The notes: generated by a model from the letters alone, not told the origin. DNA of 64,000 bases from Methanocella conradii HZ254 (GCF_000251105.1 NC_017034.1:310001-374000), one strand, 5' to 3'; numbered from the stretch's first letter, positions 17,453 to 26,851 are shown. Numbers and translations are program-made.

Positions 17453-18207
17453 AGCACTCTGGCAAGCGCGTCTATCATGTCCTCGAAGGTGAACCTATCC
17501 GGGACGACGTCAACCCTGATGCCGCTGTTTTTTAAAAATTCGGCCGTGGGGTTGCCTATGACAGCGACCTTTTTGGCGTTTATGGCCATCTTTAGCTCGT
17601 TTAATACGCCCATGGACTCGGCCTTTAAGAGCAGGCTTTTAGCGGTCATGGCGCTCGTGAACGTGAAGGCGTCGATGCGCCCCGATAGCGCCTCGCGGAC
17701 AAAGCCCTCCTGCTCTTTGCCGTTGAGGGGGACGATGTCGTAGAGTATCGTTTCAGTCACGATGGCCCCGCCATCCTCAAGGCCCTTTATGAGGACCGGG
17801 TTGCCGTGGTCGCTGCGCAATACCTCGACGCGCTTTCCAGGGAAAGAGAATTCTTTGACGATGCCTTCGCTCGAATACGTGGAGGGCATGCTTTTAGGCT
17901 TTATGCCGCGCTCCTCCAGAGCCTTTTTAGTCTTAGGGCCTATTGCGAGAACCTCTACCTTGTTGAGCAGCTCTATAAGGCTTTTATCGCCTCTCTCTAG
18001 CAGAAAGCGTAGGCCATTCTGGCTGGTCAGCACGACCACGTCCACCTGCCAGGCGCTAAGCCGCTCGACGAAGGCGTCGACGCCGCCATCATTCCTTGGC
18101 ACCATCTCCATCATCGGGACCGGCACCGCCTCCAGGCCCTTTGAGCGCAAATACTCAGCGGCGGCGGGCAGGAACCTGGCGGGCCTGGTCACGGCGACGC
18201 GCCTCAT
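17449..18207 (-). CDS. hemD: Uroporphyrinogen-III synthase
   Basis: This 252-residue protein has the two-lobed HemD pattern, with RPARFLPAAAEYLRSKG at the N-terminus, VVVLTSQNGLRFLL near 55, the linker KVEVLAIGPKTKKAL near 88 and DAFTFTSAMTAKSLL near 180. It closes hydroxymethylbilane with inversion of ring D, giving uroporphyrinogen III. It is the last gene of the tetrapyrrole operon, overlaps cobA by four bases, and converges on the mini-rubredoxin gene. Confidence 0.9.
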   Translation of the reverse strand: MRRVAVTRPARFLPAAAEYLRSKGLEAVPVPMMEMVPRNDGGVDAFVERLSAWQVDVVVLTSQNGLRFLLERGDKSLIELLNKVEVLAIGPKTKKALEERGIKPKSMPSTYSSEGIVKEFSFPGKRVEVLRSDHGNPVLIKGLEDGGAIVTETILYDIVPLNGKEQEGFVREALSGRIDAFTFTSAMTAKSLLLKAESMGVLNELKMAINAKKVAVIGNPTAEFLKNSGIRVDVVPDRFTFEDMIDALARVL

Positions 18208-18944
18208 TTCAGGATTCTCCTCAGCCCCACGACCTCTCCAACGACGATGATGGCCGGAGGCTTCACGCCTCGAAGCTCAGCCATGCTCACGATATTGCCC
18301 AGGGTGCCCGAAGTTATCCTTTCCCTATCCGTCGTGCCCCGCTCGATTATGGCGACCGGGGTATCCATTGGCTTCCCGTTTGCGAGCAGGGCTTCCACGT
18401 TCTCCCTGAGACGGCTGACGCCCATCAATATTACTATGGTGCCTTTCATCTGCGCAAGGGCCTTGAAGTTCAGCGCCGAGTCGCCCTTCGTCGGGTCCTC
18501 GTGGCCCGTGATTATGGTCAGGGCTGAGGAGTAGCCCCTGTGCGTCACGGGTATGCCCGCTTGCCCGGGCACGGCTATTGCCGACGTGACGCCAGGCACC
18601 ACCTCCACCTCTATGCCCGCCTTCACCAGCGCTTCCGCCTCCTCCCCACCTCTCCCGAACACGTAGGGGTCCCCGCCCTTGAGCCTGACTATGCGCTTAT
18701 ACTGCGAGGCCAGGCCCACGAGCATCTCGTTGATCTCTTCCTGGCTAAAATTATGGTCGTCAGCCCTCTTCCCCACGTCTATGAGCCTCGCGCCAGGCGG
18801 GAATAGCCCCTTGACGCCCTCGCCCACAAGGGCATCGTACAGGATGACGTCAGCCTCACTAATAAGCCTCTCCGCCTTAATGGTAAGAAGCTCGGGGTCG
18901 CCCGGCCCCGCCCCAACAAGATAAACCTTCCCCTTCTCAGTCAT
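18204..18944 (-). CDS. cobA: Uroporphyrinogen-III C-methyltransferase (SUMT)
   Basis: This 246-residue protein is the stand-alone SUMT type. It shows VYLVGAGPGDPELLTIKA at the N-terminus, DVILYDALV, the VRLKGGDPYVFGRGGEEAE block near 85, and PVTHRGYSS. It transfers two methyl groups from S-adenosylmethionine to uroporphyrinogen III, making precorrin-2, the branch point to cobamides, siroheme, F430 and the archaeal heme route. It overlaps hemC and hemD by four bases on each side. Confidence 0.95.
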   Translation of the reverse strand: MTEKGKVYLVGAGPGDPELLTIKAERLISEADVILYDALVGEGVKGLFPPGARLIDVGKRADDHNFSQEEINEMLVGLASQYKRIVRLKGGDPYVFGRGGEEAEALVKAGIEVEVVPGVTSAIAVPGQAGIPVTHRGYSSALTIITGHEDPTKGDSALNFKALAQMKGTIVILMGVSRLRENVEALLANGKPMDTPVAIIERGTTDRERITSGTLGNIVSMAELRGVKPPAIIVVGEVVGLRRILK

Positions 18945-19855
18945 CCTTTCAGCTCCCTCTTAGCCTCCTCTACAAGCTCTTTTCCTCCGTTCGCCGCCAG
19001 CGACTCCGCCAGCCTCATCGCATGGGCCTCATACCCATCTACAGGTATCCTTTCCCTGACCCGGGCCTGCCGCCGCCCATCAAGCGACAGCACCTCGCAG
19101 ACCACGTCCAAATCGTCCCCAGCCCGCCTCGCATAGGCCCCCATGGGCACGACGCAGCCGCCGTCCAGGGCCGAGGTGATGAGCCGCTCCACCCTGGTCT
19201 CGAGCCACGTGTCGAAATCATTCAGGGCGGAGGCCGCCTCAAACGCGGCCGTGCCCGGCCTCGCCACCACGGCTATCACGCCCTGGTTAGCCGATGGCAC
19301 GAACTCGTATGGATCAAGCCTCTCCACGGGCAGGCTGATGCCGAGCCTGATAAGGCCCGCTTCGGCCAGGAGGATGGCGTCGTACTCGCCATCCCTGAGC
19401 TTCCTCAGCCTGGTGTCTACGTTGCCCCGTATATTTTTAGTGACGAGGCCGGGGTAGTGCCTTTTGATGAGGGCGGCCCGGCGGGTGCTCGAAGTGCCCA
19501 CTACGGCGCCCTCCTTTAGCTCGGAAAGCCGCTCCCCACTTCTTGATATGGCCACGTCCAGGGCCGACTCTCGCCTCAGCACCGCCGCGGTGGCCAGCCC
19601 GGGGGGCCTCTTCGTGGGCACGTCCTTGAGGCTATGGACGGCGGCGTCCACCTCGCCATTCAGGAGAAACTCGTCTATCTCCCTGACGAAGGCTCCAACA
19701 CCTCCTTTTATGACGTGTAGCGGCTCGCTCGTATGAATATCGCCAGACGTCTTGATGACAACTGGCTCCGCATCGATGCCGCGCTCCCGAAGCATGCGGC
19801 AGACCTTATCGGCCTGCGCCATGGCAAGCCTGCTGCCCCTCGTCCCTATCCTCAT
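18941..19855 (-). CDS. hemC: Hydroxymethylbilane synthase (porphobilinogen deaminase)
   Basis: This 304-residue protein starts with the family signature MRIGTRGSRLAMAQA. It has HSLKDVPT near 78 and ALDGGCVVPMGAYA, which includes the cysteine that carries the dipyrromethane cofactor (near residue 234). It joins four porphobilinogens into the linear tetrapyrrole. It overlaps hemL and cobA by four bases each, so translation is coupled. Confidence 0.95.
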   Translation of the reverse strand: MRIGTRGSRLAMAQADKVCRMLRERGIDAEPVVIKTSGDIHTSEPLHVIKGGVGAFVREIDEFLLNGEVDAAVHSLKDVPTKRPPGLATAAVLRRESALDVAISRSGERLSELKEGAVVGTSSTRRAALIKRHYPGLVTKNIRGNVDTRLRKLRDGEYDAILLAEAGLIRLGISLPVERLDPYEFVPSANQGVIAVVARPGTAAFEAASALNDFDTWLETRVERLITSALDGGCVVPMGAYARRAGDDLDVVCEVLSLDGRRQARVRERIPVDGYEAHAMRLAESLAANGGKELVEEAKRELKG

Positions 19856-21126
19856 TTCAGGGCTCCCAGCGACTGGATCATGGCGCGTATCGTGACCTGG
19901 AAGTCCTCATCCGTGTGCGCCGCGGACAGGAAGCAGGTCTCGTACTGGGATGGGGGCAGGAAGACCCCGCTCTCGAGCATGTGCGACCAGAACTTCATGT
20001 AAAGCTCCCTGTCGCACTTCAGCGCCTGCTCATAGTTTTCCGGCAGCGGGCCAAAGAATACCTGGAACATGGAGGCCGTGCCAGACACCGAGTAGCCAAG
20101 CTTCGTCCTCTTAAACAGCTCGGAAAGTCCGCCGCGCAGGGCGTTGCCCGCCTCGTTCAGCTTCCTATGGACGCGGGCCTTATCAAGGTACTCAAGAGTT
20201 GCCATGCCTGCTGCCAATGAAAGGGGGTTGCCGTTGAACGTGCCCGCCTGATAAACGTCTCCACTTGGGGCGACCTTCTCCATGATATCCCTCCTCCCGC
20301 CAAAAATCCCTATTGGAAGGCCGCCACCGGCGATCTTGCCCAGCGTGGTCATGTCAGGCTCCACGCCATAGTAGCCCTGCGCCCCGTACATGCCCACCCT
20401 GAACCCGGTGATGACCTCATCGAATATTAAGAGGACTCCAAACTCCCTGGTCAGGTTCCTGACTGCCTTCAAGTAGCCATCCTTTGGCATGATCGGCCCC
20501 ATGTTACACATTATAGGCTCCATGATCACGCAGGCGACCTCATCCCTGTTGGCCTCCAGGCAGGCCTCCAGCGCCTTGATATCGTTAAAGGGCACCTGAA
20601 GGGTGTTCTTAGCCACGTCCCCTGGCACCCCAGCCGAGTCAGGCACGCCCATCGTGGCCGCGCCGCTCCCCGCCTTCACCAGGACGCAGTCGTGCGCACC
20701 GTGGAAGCCGCCCTCCATCTTCACGACCTTATCCCTCCCGGTGTAGCCCCTCGCCACGCGTATGGCGCTCATGGTGGCCTCGCCGCCCGTGCTCACGAAG
20801 CGCATCATCTGCATGCTCGGCACGTACTCCCTTATCTTCCGGGCGTACTTTACCTCGAGCTCGCAGGGCGTGCCATAAAGCCATCCCTCGTCTAGCTGCC
20901 TCTGGATGGCCTCCTTGACAGGGGCGGGCTGATGCCCGAGTATGAGCGGCCCATATCCCATGCAATAATCGATGTAATCGTTGCCATCCACGTCGATGAT
21001 GTGGCTGCCCTTAGCCGACCTCGTGTAAAACGGGTAGGGCTTGACCGCCCTCACCGGGCTCGACACGCCCCCCGGCATCAGCCCTAACGCCTCATCGAAT
21101 AGCGCCTTAGAAATGTCAAGCTTCAA
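19852..21126 (-). CDS. hemL: Glutamate-1-semialdehyde 2,1-aminomutase
   Basis: The protein has 424 residues from a TTG at 21126. An upstream ATG at 21246 would add 40 residues overlapping hemB that lack family character. The TTG has GAGGG seven bases ahead and gives the expected start KLDISKALFDEAL. The PLP site is in TTLGKIAGGGLPIG, with VRFVSTGGEATMSAIRVARG and LIFDEVITGFRVG in their usual places. It converts glutamate-1-semialdehyde to 5-aminolevulinate. It follows the hemB stop by 11 bases and overlaps hemC. Confidence 0.95.
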   Translation of the reverse strand: MKLDISKALFDEALGLMPGGVSSPVRAVKPYPFYTRSAKGSHIIDVDGNDYIDYCMGYGPLILGHQPAPVKEAIQRQLDEGWLYGTPCELEVKYARKIREYVPSMQMMRFVSTGGEATMSAIRVARGYTGRDKVVKMEGGFHGAHDCVLVKAGSGAATMGVPDSAGVPGDVAKNTLQVPFNDIKALEACLEANRDEVACVIMEPIMCNMGPIMPKDGYLKAVRNLTREFGVLLIFDEVITGFRVGMYGAQGYYGVEPDMTTLGKIAGGGLPIGIFGGRRDIMEKVAPSGDVYQAGTFNGNPLSLAAGMATLEYLDKARVHRKLNEAGNALRGGLSELFKRTKLGYSVSGTASMFQVFFGPLPENYEQALKCDRELYMKFWSHMLESGVFLPPSQYETCFLSAAHTDEDFQVTIRAMIQSLGALK

Positions 21127-21137
21127 AGCGATACCCT

Positions 21138-22106
21138 CTATAACGTTTGTGCTATGTCCTTCGCAAAGTATGTTATTATCATGTCGGCGCCCGCCCGCTT
21201 CATGGATAGCAGCATCTCGAGGGCGACCTTTTTCTCGTCGAGCCATCCTCGTGAAGCTGCCGCCTTCACCATGGCGTACTCTCCGCTCACGCTGTACGCC
21301 GCGACCGGCACGCCGAACTCCTTTTTAACCCGATAGACTACGTCAAGGTATGAGAGAGCTGGCTTAACAATTATAATATCTGCGCCCTCCTCGATGTCCA
21401 GGGCCACCTCGCGCATCGCCTCATCGCTGTTCCTCGAATCCATCTGATATGAAGACCGGTCGAACCCGGTGTAGCCCGAGCCCGCGGCCTCCCTGAACGG
21501 GCCATACATGGCCGAGGCGTACTTGGCCGCATATGACATTATGGCCGTATCCTTCAGCCCGTTGAAGTCCAGCTCGCTCCTTATGGCGTGCACCATGCCG
21601 TCCATCATGCCCGAAGGCGCCACGATGTCCGCCCCAGCCCTGGCGTAGTTTACCGCCACCTTTGCGATGATGTCGAGCGTGGCGTCGTTGTCCACAGTGT
21701 CCCCCTTTATAGGCCCGCAGTGGCCGTGCGTCGTGTACTCGCAGAGGCACACATCCGTGATTATGAGGAGATTGCGGCGCCTAGCCTTTATCTTTTTTAT
21801 GGCGCTCTCGATGACGTTGCCCTCCTGGTAAGCGCAGCAGCCCGTCTCATCCTTCCTGGCGGGTATGCCGAAGAGAAGGACGGCGGGTATTCCGAGCGCC
21901 TCTACGGCGTCCGCCTCCTCCTCCACCATGGATAGCGGTATGCGCTCGACGCCTGGCATCGACTCCACGGGGCGGCGACCGCTGGCGGCCTCATCGATGA
22001 AAATCGGGTAAATAAGGTCCTTCACGTCAAGCGATGCCTCTCCCACCAGGTCCCTTAGCAGCCTGTTGCGCCTGAGCCGCCTAGGCCTTGTTACTGGATA
22101 GCTCAT
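21138..22106 (-). CDS. hemB: Porphobilinogen synthase (5-aminolevulinate dehydratase)
   Basis: This 322-residue protein has the zinc-binding cysteine cluster TDVCLCEYTTHGHCG near residues 116-130, PSGMMDGMV, and the Schiff-base lysine in IIVKPALSYLD near residue 247. The cysteine cluster marks the zinc-dependent form. It condenses two 5-aminolevulinates into porphobilinogen. Its start lies 26 bases inside hemA. Confidence 0.96.
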   Translation of the reverse strand: MSYPVTRPRRLRRNRLLRDLVGEASLDVKDLIYPIFIDEAASGRRPVESMPGVERIPLSMVEEEADAVEALGIPAVLLFGIPARKDETGCCAYQEGNVIESAIKKIKARRRNLLIITDVCLCEYTTHGHCGPIKGDTVDNDATLDIIAKVAVNYARAGADIVAPSGMMDGMVHAIRSELDFNGLKDTAIMSYAAKYASAMYGPFREAAGSGYTGFDRSSYQMDSRNSDEAMREVALDIEEGADIIIVKPALSYLDVVYRVKKEFGVPVAAYSVSGEYAMVKAAASRGWLDEKKVALEMLLSMKRAGADMIITYFAKDIAQTL

Positions 22107-23331
22107 CGTTTTCCTCCGAAGCGAACAGTATCCTCGCCGCCCTTATATAGTCGTCGTCCCCGTTCTCCGCCGCCATCCTCAGCTTCCTCGTAGGCGCGGC
22201 CAGTATCTTGCTCGTAAGCGAGCGGGAGAAATCGTTTAGGATTCCCTTCTGGACGTCGTTCAGGCCCCCATGCGAGGAGAGGCGGCTCACCGCTCTCTCG
22301 AGCTCGGCAAGCCTCACGCTGTCCGCCTTTAGATATAAGTCGCCTATCACGCTATCGGCCCGCTGTCGAGCGTAAGCCCTCTTCATGTACGCAAGCTCTT
22401 CGGCGATGATGCGCTCCACATGCGTGACCTCCGCCCTCCTGCGCTCCAGGTTGGCCTCGCTTATCCTCTTCAGGCTGTCTATGTTGTGCAGCATGACCCC
22501 AGGAACCTGAGAGACCGACTCCTCCACGTTCCTGGGATTCGTTATGTCTATGATGAGCAGCCGCCTGCCCTTTACGCACGCCTCGACCATCTTTTTCGTG
22601 ATGATGACGTGGGGCGCCGCGGTGGCGCAAATCAGAACGTCTGCGACTCCGATGTAGTTGCATATGTCGTCCAGCCTCACCGCAGTGCCTCCAAGGCTAC
22701 TGGCGAGCCTCACCGCCTGCTCGTAGGTGCGGTTTGCCACGTATATGCCCTTTAAGTTCTTCTCGGCCAGGCCATTGGCCACAAGGGTGCCCATCTCGCC
22801 CGCCCCCACCACCAGGATGGACTTATCCCGGAGGCTGCCAAGCAAAGACTCCGCGAGCTCCACCGCCGCGGAGCCTATCGACACCGAGCCCTTGTTAATG
22901 CGGGTCTCCATCCTCGCCCGCTTGCCAGCATCTATGGCTTTCAGGACTGCGGTGGACAGCACGCTGCCCATTGCGCCATTCTTCTCCGACAAAAGGTATG
23001 CCGCCTTTAGCTGGCCCAAAATCTGGTCCTCGCCTATTATCATTGAGTCGAGGCCGCAGGCCAGCCTGAGCAGGTGTAGGAGCGTGTCATCCCCAATGGC
23101 GTGCTCCATCGGGGGAAGCCCCTCTGCCACACAGAACCTTTTCAATACTTCCTTATCCTCCGCTACCGCATACAGCTCTACACGGTTGCAGGTCTGGAGT
23201 ATCATCGCCTCGGAGGCTCCCAGCCGTAGAAGCCTCTTGAGGGCCGCCTCCACGTCCTTGAACCTGGCTTGCTCTATGCGCTCGACGGAGGCCCTGTGGT
23301 GGTTGATGGACGCGCTGGTTATAAAAGACAT
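22081..23331 (-). CDS. hemA: Glutamyl-tRNA reductase
   Basis: This 416-residue protein has the catalytic cysteine in ILQTCNRVELYA (Cys48), LRLACGLDSMIIGEDQILGQ near 85-105, and an NADPH-binding Rossmann motif ILVVGAGEMGTLVANGL near 173. A helical dimerisation tail follows. It reduces charged Glu-tRNA to glutamate-1-semialdehyde, the committed step. A TATA-like box 25-36 bases upstream suggests its own promoter inside the larger cluster. Confidence 0.96.
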   Translation of the reverse strand: MSFITSASINHHRASVERIEQARFKDVEAALKRLLRLGASEAMILQTCNRVELYAVAEDKEVLKRFCVAEGLPPMEHAIGDDTLLHLLRLACGLDSMIIGEDQILGQLKAAYLLSEKNGAMGSVLSTAVLKAIDAGKRARMETRINKGSVSIGSAAVELAESLLGSLRDKSILVVGAGEMGTLVANGLAEKNLKGIYVANRTYEQAVRLASSLGGTAVRLDDICNYIGVADVLICATAAPHVIITKKMVEACVKGRRLLIIDITNPRNVEESVSQVPGVMLHNIDSLKRISEANLERRRAEVTHVERIIAEELAYMKRAYARQRADSVIGDLYLKADSVRLAELERAVSRLSSHGGLNDVQKGILNDFSRSLTSKILAAPTRKLRMAAENGDDDYIRAARILFASEENDELSSNKA

Positions 23332-23355
23332 AACCCACCATATGATATAGTAACA

Positions 23356-23367
23356 TTTTTTTATACA
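23356..23367 (-). promoter_or_regulatory. Probable hemA promoter (TATA box)
   Basis: The reverse strand reads TTGTATAAAAAA in the 100-base gap between the siroheme synthase gene and hemA. It would start transcription around 23335-23340, giving a leader of only a few bases with GGTGG just before the ATG. This suggests that hemA to hemD can be expressed apart from the two upstream genes. Confidence 0.5.
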
Positions 23368-23431
23368 ATATTAGCACGCCAAGGGAATAAAGATTACGCA
23401 AGACTTACCATAAGGATGGCTTCAGGCATGC

Positions 23432-24070
23432 TTATCTATCTGGCCGAAAGTGCCTCCTCGCCGTCTCCATCGCCTTTTCATCAGATTCCTGGAGCGCTTC
23501 CCAGACCTCCGCGTCTTCGAGTATTTCCCACAATATCTGCTCGCGGCGCTTCTGGTCTTTTTCTATGGATTTTAGCGCATCTCTGGCAGCCTCCTGTAGG
23601 CTTAGCATATGCCCTATGTCGTCGCCCAGCGCTAATTCTAGCCTTTTCCTCAGGTATTTTGCCATTGCGGGGCTGCGCCCCCCCGTTGAAATGGCCACCA
23701 TGATGTCACCCTTTTTTACCAGGGAGGGAACGATGGCCGGCGAATCGCCGGTGGCGTTGTTGGCAAGGATTCCTCGCTCTACGGCTATACGAGTGATCTC
23801 GTCGTTGAGGGCTTTATCGCCGGTGGCAGCCACCACGAGGAACGCACCCTCGATGAGCGAGGCGACGTCATCGCTTCCTACGGAGCGGCAGTCCAGCCTT
23901 ACCACGCCATCTCTCCCCAGCTCCTCCAGGCATTGGGTGAATTCACGGCTCACCACGGTAACCTCGGCGCCCGCAAAGTAGCGGGCCTTACGCTCCCCCA
24001 CGGCGCCGCCGCCGAATATCACGACCTTCTTACCCGAAAAGTCTATGAAAAGGGGCAGGTACTCGCCCAT
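23432..24070 (-). CDS. Siroheme synthase, precorrin-2 dehydrogenase domain (Met8/CysG-N type)
   Basis: This 212-residue protein has an NAD-binding VVIFGGGAVGERKARYFA motif at residues 14-31, LVVAATGDKALNDEI near 95, and KGDIMVAISTGGRSPAMA near 130, as in Met8 and the N-terminal half of CysG. It oxidises precorrin-2 to sirohydrochlorin. The methyltransferase half is absent and is supplied by the separate cobA. Its start is directly next to the stop of the DUF4013 gene, so the two are translationally coupled. Confidence 0.92.
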   Translation of the reverse strand: MGEYLPLFIDFSGKKVVIFGGGAVGERKARYFAGAEVTVVSREFTQCLEELGRDGVVRLDCRSVGSDDVASLIEGAFLVVAATGDKALNDEITRIAVERGILANNATGDSPAIVPSLVKKGDIMVAISTGGRSPAMAKYLRKRLELALGDDIGHMLSLQEAARDALKSIEKDQKRREQILWEILEDAEVWEALQESDEKAMETARRHFRPDR

Positions 24071-24763
24071 TCATGCCACCCCGCCAGCCATCTTCATGGC
24101 GGACTGGTAATACTTAGAGTATATGAAGGATATGGCAGTAGACGCCGTGAAGGCCACCCACGGTATGACTATCACTAATAGGGCGGAGGCTGAGGCCGCG
24201 GCCATGATGGCCAGGGAGGCGAGAAGCGCAGTGAGATAGCCCGCCGGGTTGAGGGAGATTAGCCGCCTTATTTTTTGGGGGCTCAGGGCCGCGCTCACGC
24301 TGCCGCTGGTCGCATACAACACCCATGAGGCGAAGAAGATGATTGAGAACGCCCCCGCCACCACCGCCATGGTGAGGAGGAGGGCGATGGTGCTGAGAAA
24401 CGCCATGTATGGCATGCCGAGCTTCTGGAAGACGAATAAGGGTATGGTGGTCAGGGAGACTATGACCAGGTATGCTAGGGCGTAGGCCATAAACACCACG
24501 AGCATCCTGACGCCATCCCGAAGCATGCCCGCTATGTCGCCCCACTCGGGCAGTACCCCATTTCCATCTATGGCCTCCCTCATGCACTTCGTGATATACC
24601 CCAGGAAGAAGGGGAGGCCAACCAGGAACATCGCCAAAAAGAATACGATGCCGCCGATGAGGAGGGCGGAGATGCTGGACGAGGCGTACTTTAGCGAGCC
24701 TATAAAGGTTTCCAGTAGGTCGTCATTCCTGGGCATTATATTACATGCTATCCTTAATCGCAA
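24071..24763 (-). CDS. DUF4013 multi-pass membrane protein
   Basis: This protein of up to 230 residues has about six hydrophobic segments. The conserved segment GYITKCMREAIDG-NGVLPEWGD near 60-80 is typical of DUF4013 proteins, which are common in methanogens and haloarchaea and have no established role. The true start may be the ATG ten codons in (MPRNDDLLETF). It leads the tetrapyrrole cluster and abuts the siroheme synthase gene; a link to that pathway rests only on position. Confidence 0.8.
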   Translation of the reverse strand: MRLRIACNIMPRNDDLLETFIGSLKYASSSISALLIGGIVFFLAMFLVGLPFFLGYITKCMREAIDGNGVLPEWGDIAGMLRDGVRMLVVFMAYALAYLVIVSLTTIPLFVFQKLGMPYMAFLSTIALLLTMAVVAGAFSIIFFASWVLYATSGSVSAALSPQKIRRLISLNPAGYLTALLASLAIMAAASASALLVIVIPWVAFTASTAISFIYSKYYQSAMKMAGGVA

Positions 24764-24891
24764 AAATAGTTTTGGTGGGAGAGCCTTCGCTGCATCACTT
24801 CTAACTGGGCATTTTTGGTGAATAAAAGGCTAACGTTTCTCGTCTTGCTTTCTCGAAGCGTTAGCCATACATAGAATCAGGGTTAATCGTC

Positions 24892-26034
24892 TTGTTGATG
24901 CCCGTTTTTTGCACGCCGGCTGAAAGGTATATCGGGGATTTGATCGCGATACCTTCGGTTACCGGCCAGGAAGGGCTCATGAAGGGCTACCTGGAGGATG
25001 CTTTTGGGGATTTGGGGCTTTATGTGGAGCTGCAGCACGTCGATTCTGACAGGTATAACGTGGTGGGGAGGCTAGGGGAGGGACCGCTGAGGCTTATGCT
25101 TTGTACCCATATGGATGTTATACCTGCGCTTGATGAGTCGCTGTGGCACACGCCGCCCTTCGAAGCTTGTGTGAGGGATGGCCGTATCTATGGCCGGGGG
25201 GCCGCCGATGCTAAGGGGTCCCTGGCGGCGGCGATGGAGGCCATGCTGAGGGCGAAAAAAGGGCTTAAAAATGGTAAAGGGTCCGTTGCGCTCGCCGCCG
25301 TGGTGGAGGAGGAGAGGGGCAGGTCGCTGGGCGCCAGAAAGCTCGTGGAAAAGTATAGGCCAGACATGTGTATCGTGCTCGAGCCGACCGGCCTGCGCCT
25401 GGCAACCGCTCATAAGGGGGCGCTACGGGTGGCGCTCACGATACGCGGCCGGGCGTCCCACTCGTCCATGCCGGGCGTCAACGCCATTTCCATCGCATGC
25501 GATGCCATAAAAGGCCTCATGAAGTATCGCGACGAGGCGCTGGGCGCGGAGGACCCGTTGCTTGGCAGGCCTACCCTAGAGGTGACCATGATCAGGGGAG
25601 GGGAGCGCATCAACGTCATGCCCGAGAAATGTTTGATCTACCTGGATAGGCGGCTCATCCTGGGAGAGACGGTGGAAGACGCATACGACGGGCTTGTCCA
25701 TGAAGTGGAAAAGATGGGTAAAAAGGCCGGAGCAGCTATGGATATTAAATTGCTATGCTCCTACCCGTCCACGAGCACCAGCGAGGATGAGGGCGTAGTT
25801 AAGCTGACCAAAGAAGCCCTGGCGAGGCATGGCCTTCCCCACGCCCCGGTCGGGTTCCCCGCAGGATGCGACATGTGGACGTTCCATGAGAAAGGCATAC
25901 CGACGGCCATACTGGGGCCTGGGCACATCGAACAGGCCCACGGAGTGGACGAGTATATTGAGATAGGGCAGATGAGGCTTGCCACGGGCGTATATGAAAA
26001 TATCATTAAAATGGCCCTGTCTAGCCCTTCCTGA
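24892..26034 (+). CDS. M20-family metallopeptidase (ArgE/DapE/carboxypeptidase G2-like)
   Basis: This 380-residue protein has the M20 zinc site: MLCTHMDVIPA near 65, GRGAADAKGSLAAAMEAM near 102 and AAVVEEERG near 130, with the dimerisation domain between. The C-terminal histidine is in GPGHIEQAHGVDEYI. The family removes acyl or amino acid groups from small peptides and N-acyl amino acids. Succinyl-diaminopimelate or an N-acetyl amino acid are plausible substrates but not determined. The start may be TTG 24892 or ATG 24898. Its 3' end overlaps the convergent moaB by 14 bases. Confidence 0.85.
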   Translation: MLMPVFCTPAERYIGDLIAIPSVTGQEGLMKGYLEDAFGDLGLYVELQHVDSDRYNVVGRLGEGPLRLMLCTHMDVIPALDESLWHTPPFEACVRDGRIYGRGAADAKGSLAAAMEAMLRAKKGLKNGKGSVALAAVVEEERGRSLGARKLVEKYRPDMCIVLEPTGLRLATAHKGALRVALTIRGRASHSSMPGVNAISIACDAIKGLMKYRDEALGAEDPLLGRPTLEVTMIRGGERINVMPEKCLIYLDRRLILGETVEDAYDGLVHEVEKMGKKAGAAMDIKLLCSYPSTSTSEDEGVVKLTKEALARHGLPHAPVGFPAGCDMWTFHEKGIPTAILGPGHIEQAHGVDEYIEIGQMRLATGVYENIIKMALSSPS

Positions 26035-26560
26035 TGTGCGTTATAACGTGCCCCAGCTCGGGCACGATGAGCTCTGACACGGCCAGCCTTGCGGCGTTAG
26101 GAGAGCCTGGGATGCAAAACACGGCACGGTCCTCGATGACGCCCGCCATGGCGCGGGACAGCATGCTCGCCGTGCCGATCTCCTCATAGCTCTTTATGCG
26201 AAAAAGCTCCCCGAACCCCGGTATTGTCTTCTGGAGCATGGGCGTGACCGCCTCGATGGTCACGTCGCTCGCCGTCAGCCCGGTGCCCCCGCACACGATG
26301 GCGGCGTCAGCGTCCATGAGCACGTCCATGACGCACCGCTCTATTATCAAACGATCATCAGGCAAAAGCCTGTAAACGGTCTTATGGCCCGCCGCCCCGA
26401 GCAACTCAATAATAATCCTGCCAGACTCGTCCTCGCAATCCTCCGGGGAGGAGGACTCTCCATACTTCGAGTAGCGTGACGTGCTCACCGTGAGGACGGC
26501 ACACTTATACGACTGGCCCTTCGATTTTTCCTTATGCATCTCATGTGAAGCCTTCTCCAC
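26021..26560 (-). CDS. moaB: MoaB/MogA-like molybdopterin adenylyltransferase
   Basis: This 179-residue protein has the MoCF-binding fold: CAVLTVSTSRY at the N-terminus, ADAAIVCGGTGLTASDVTIEAV near 85-105 and CIPGSPNAARLA near 150. It adenylates or otherwise activates molybdopterin for metal insertion, needed in methanogens for the tungsten or molybdenum formylmethanofuran dehydrogenase. An AT-rich stretch precedes it. It is monocistronic and convergent with the M20 gene. Confidence 0.9.
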   Translation of the reverse strand: MEKASHEMHKEKSKGQSYKCAVLTVSTSRYSKYGESSSPEDCEDESGRIIIELLGAAGHKTVYRLLPDDRLIIERCVMDVLMDADAAIVCGGTGLTASDVTIEAVTPMLQKTIPGFGELFRIKSYEEIGTASMLSRAMAGVIEDRAVFCIPGSPNAARLAVSELIVPELGHVITHIRKG

Positions 26561-26635
26561 GATTTCACCTTCGCCAATAAAAATATGGCCCCATCACTAT
26601 AATTATTTCCGGTACATTTTTGGTCTAGCATAACG

Positions 26636-26712
26636 TGGATGGTTAAACATCGTATCTTCCATTTCTAAAGATTAAAGGGGTTCATTTAAGAATGGATGGT
26701 TTGGCACCACAT
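26636..26712 (-). repeat. Dispersed repeat element, copy 3 (two tandem partial ends)
   Basis: GTGGATGGTTAAACATCG with ATCTTC matches the end of the element at 46443-46600 (GTGGATGGTTAAACACCA). About 55 bases later AATGGATGGTTTGGCACCA with CATC matches the same end of copy 1 (GTGGATGGTTGGCACCAC). So two end fragments lie in tandem, separated by ATTAAAGGGG. Confidence 0.65.
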
Positions 26713-26851
26713 CAAGACAATAATTATTCCTCACCGCCACGCGGCCGGGACTCGCAAAACAGGACAAAGGGGGTACTTGACGGTACCGATGGAGGATAAG
26801 TGAGACTATCCCCGTCATCCTCGCGAGCCTCTCGTCCGGTGGCGGTAGGAA

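Noticed and set aside
21127..21246. ATG start of hemL 40 codons upstream
   Set aside because: The extra residues lie wholly within hemB coding sequence and are unlike HemL; the TTG at 21126 has a good ribosome site.
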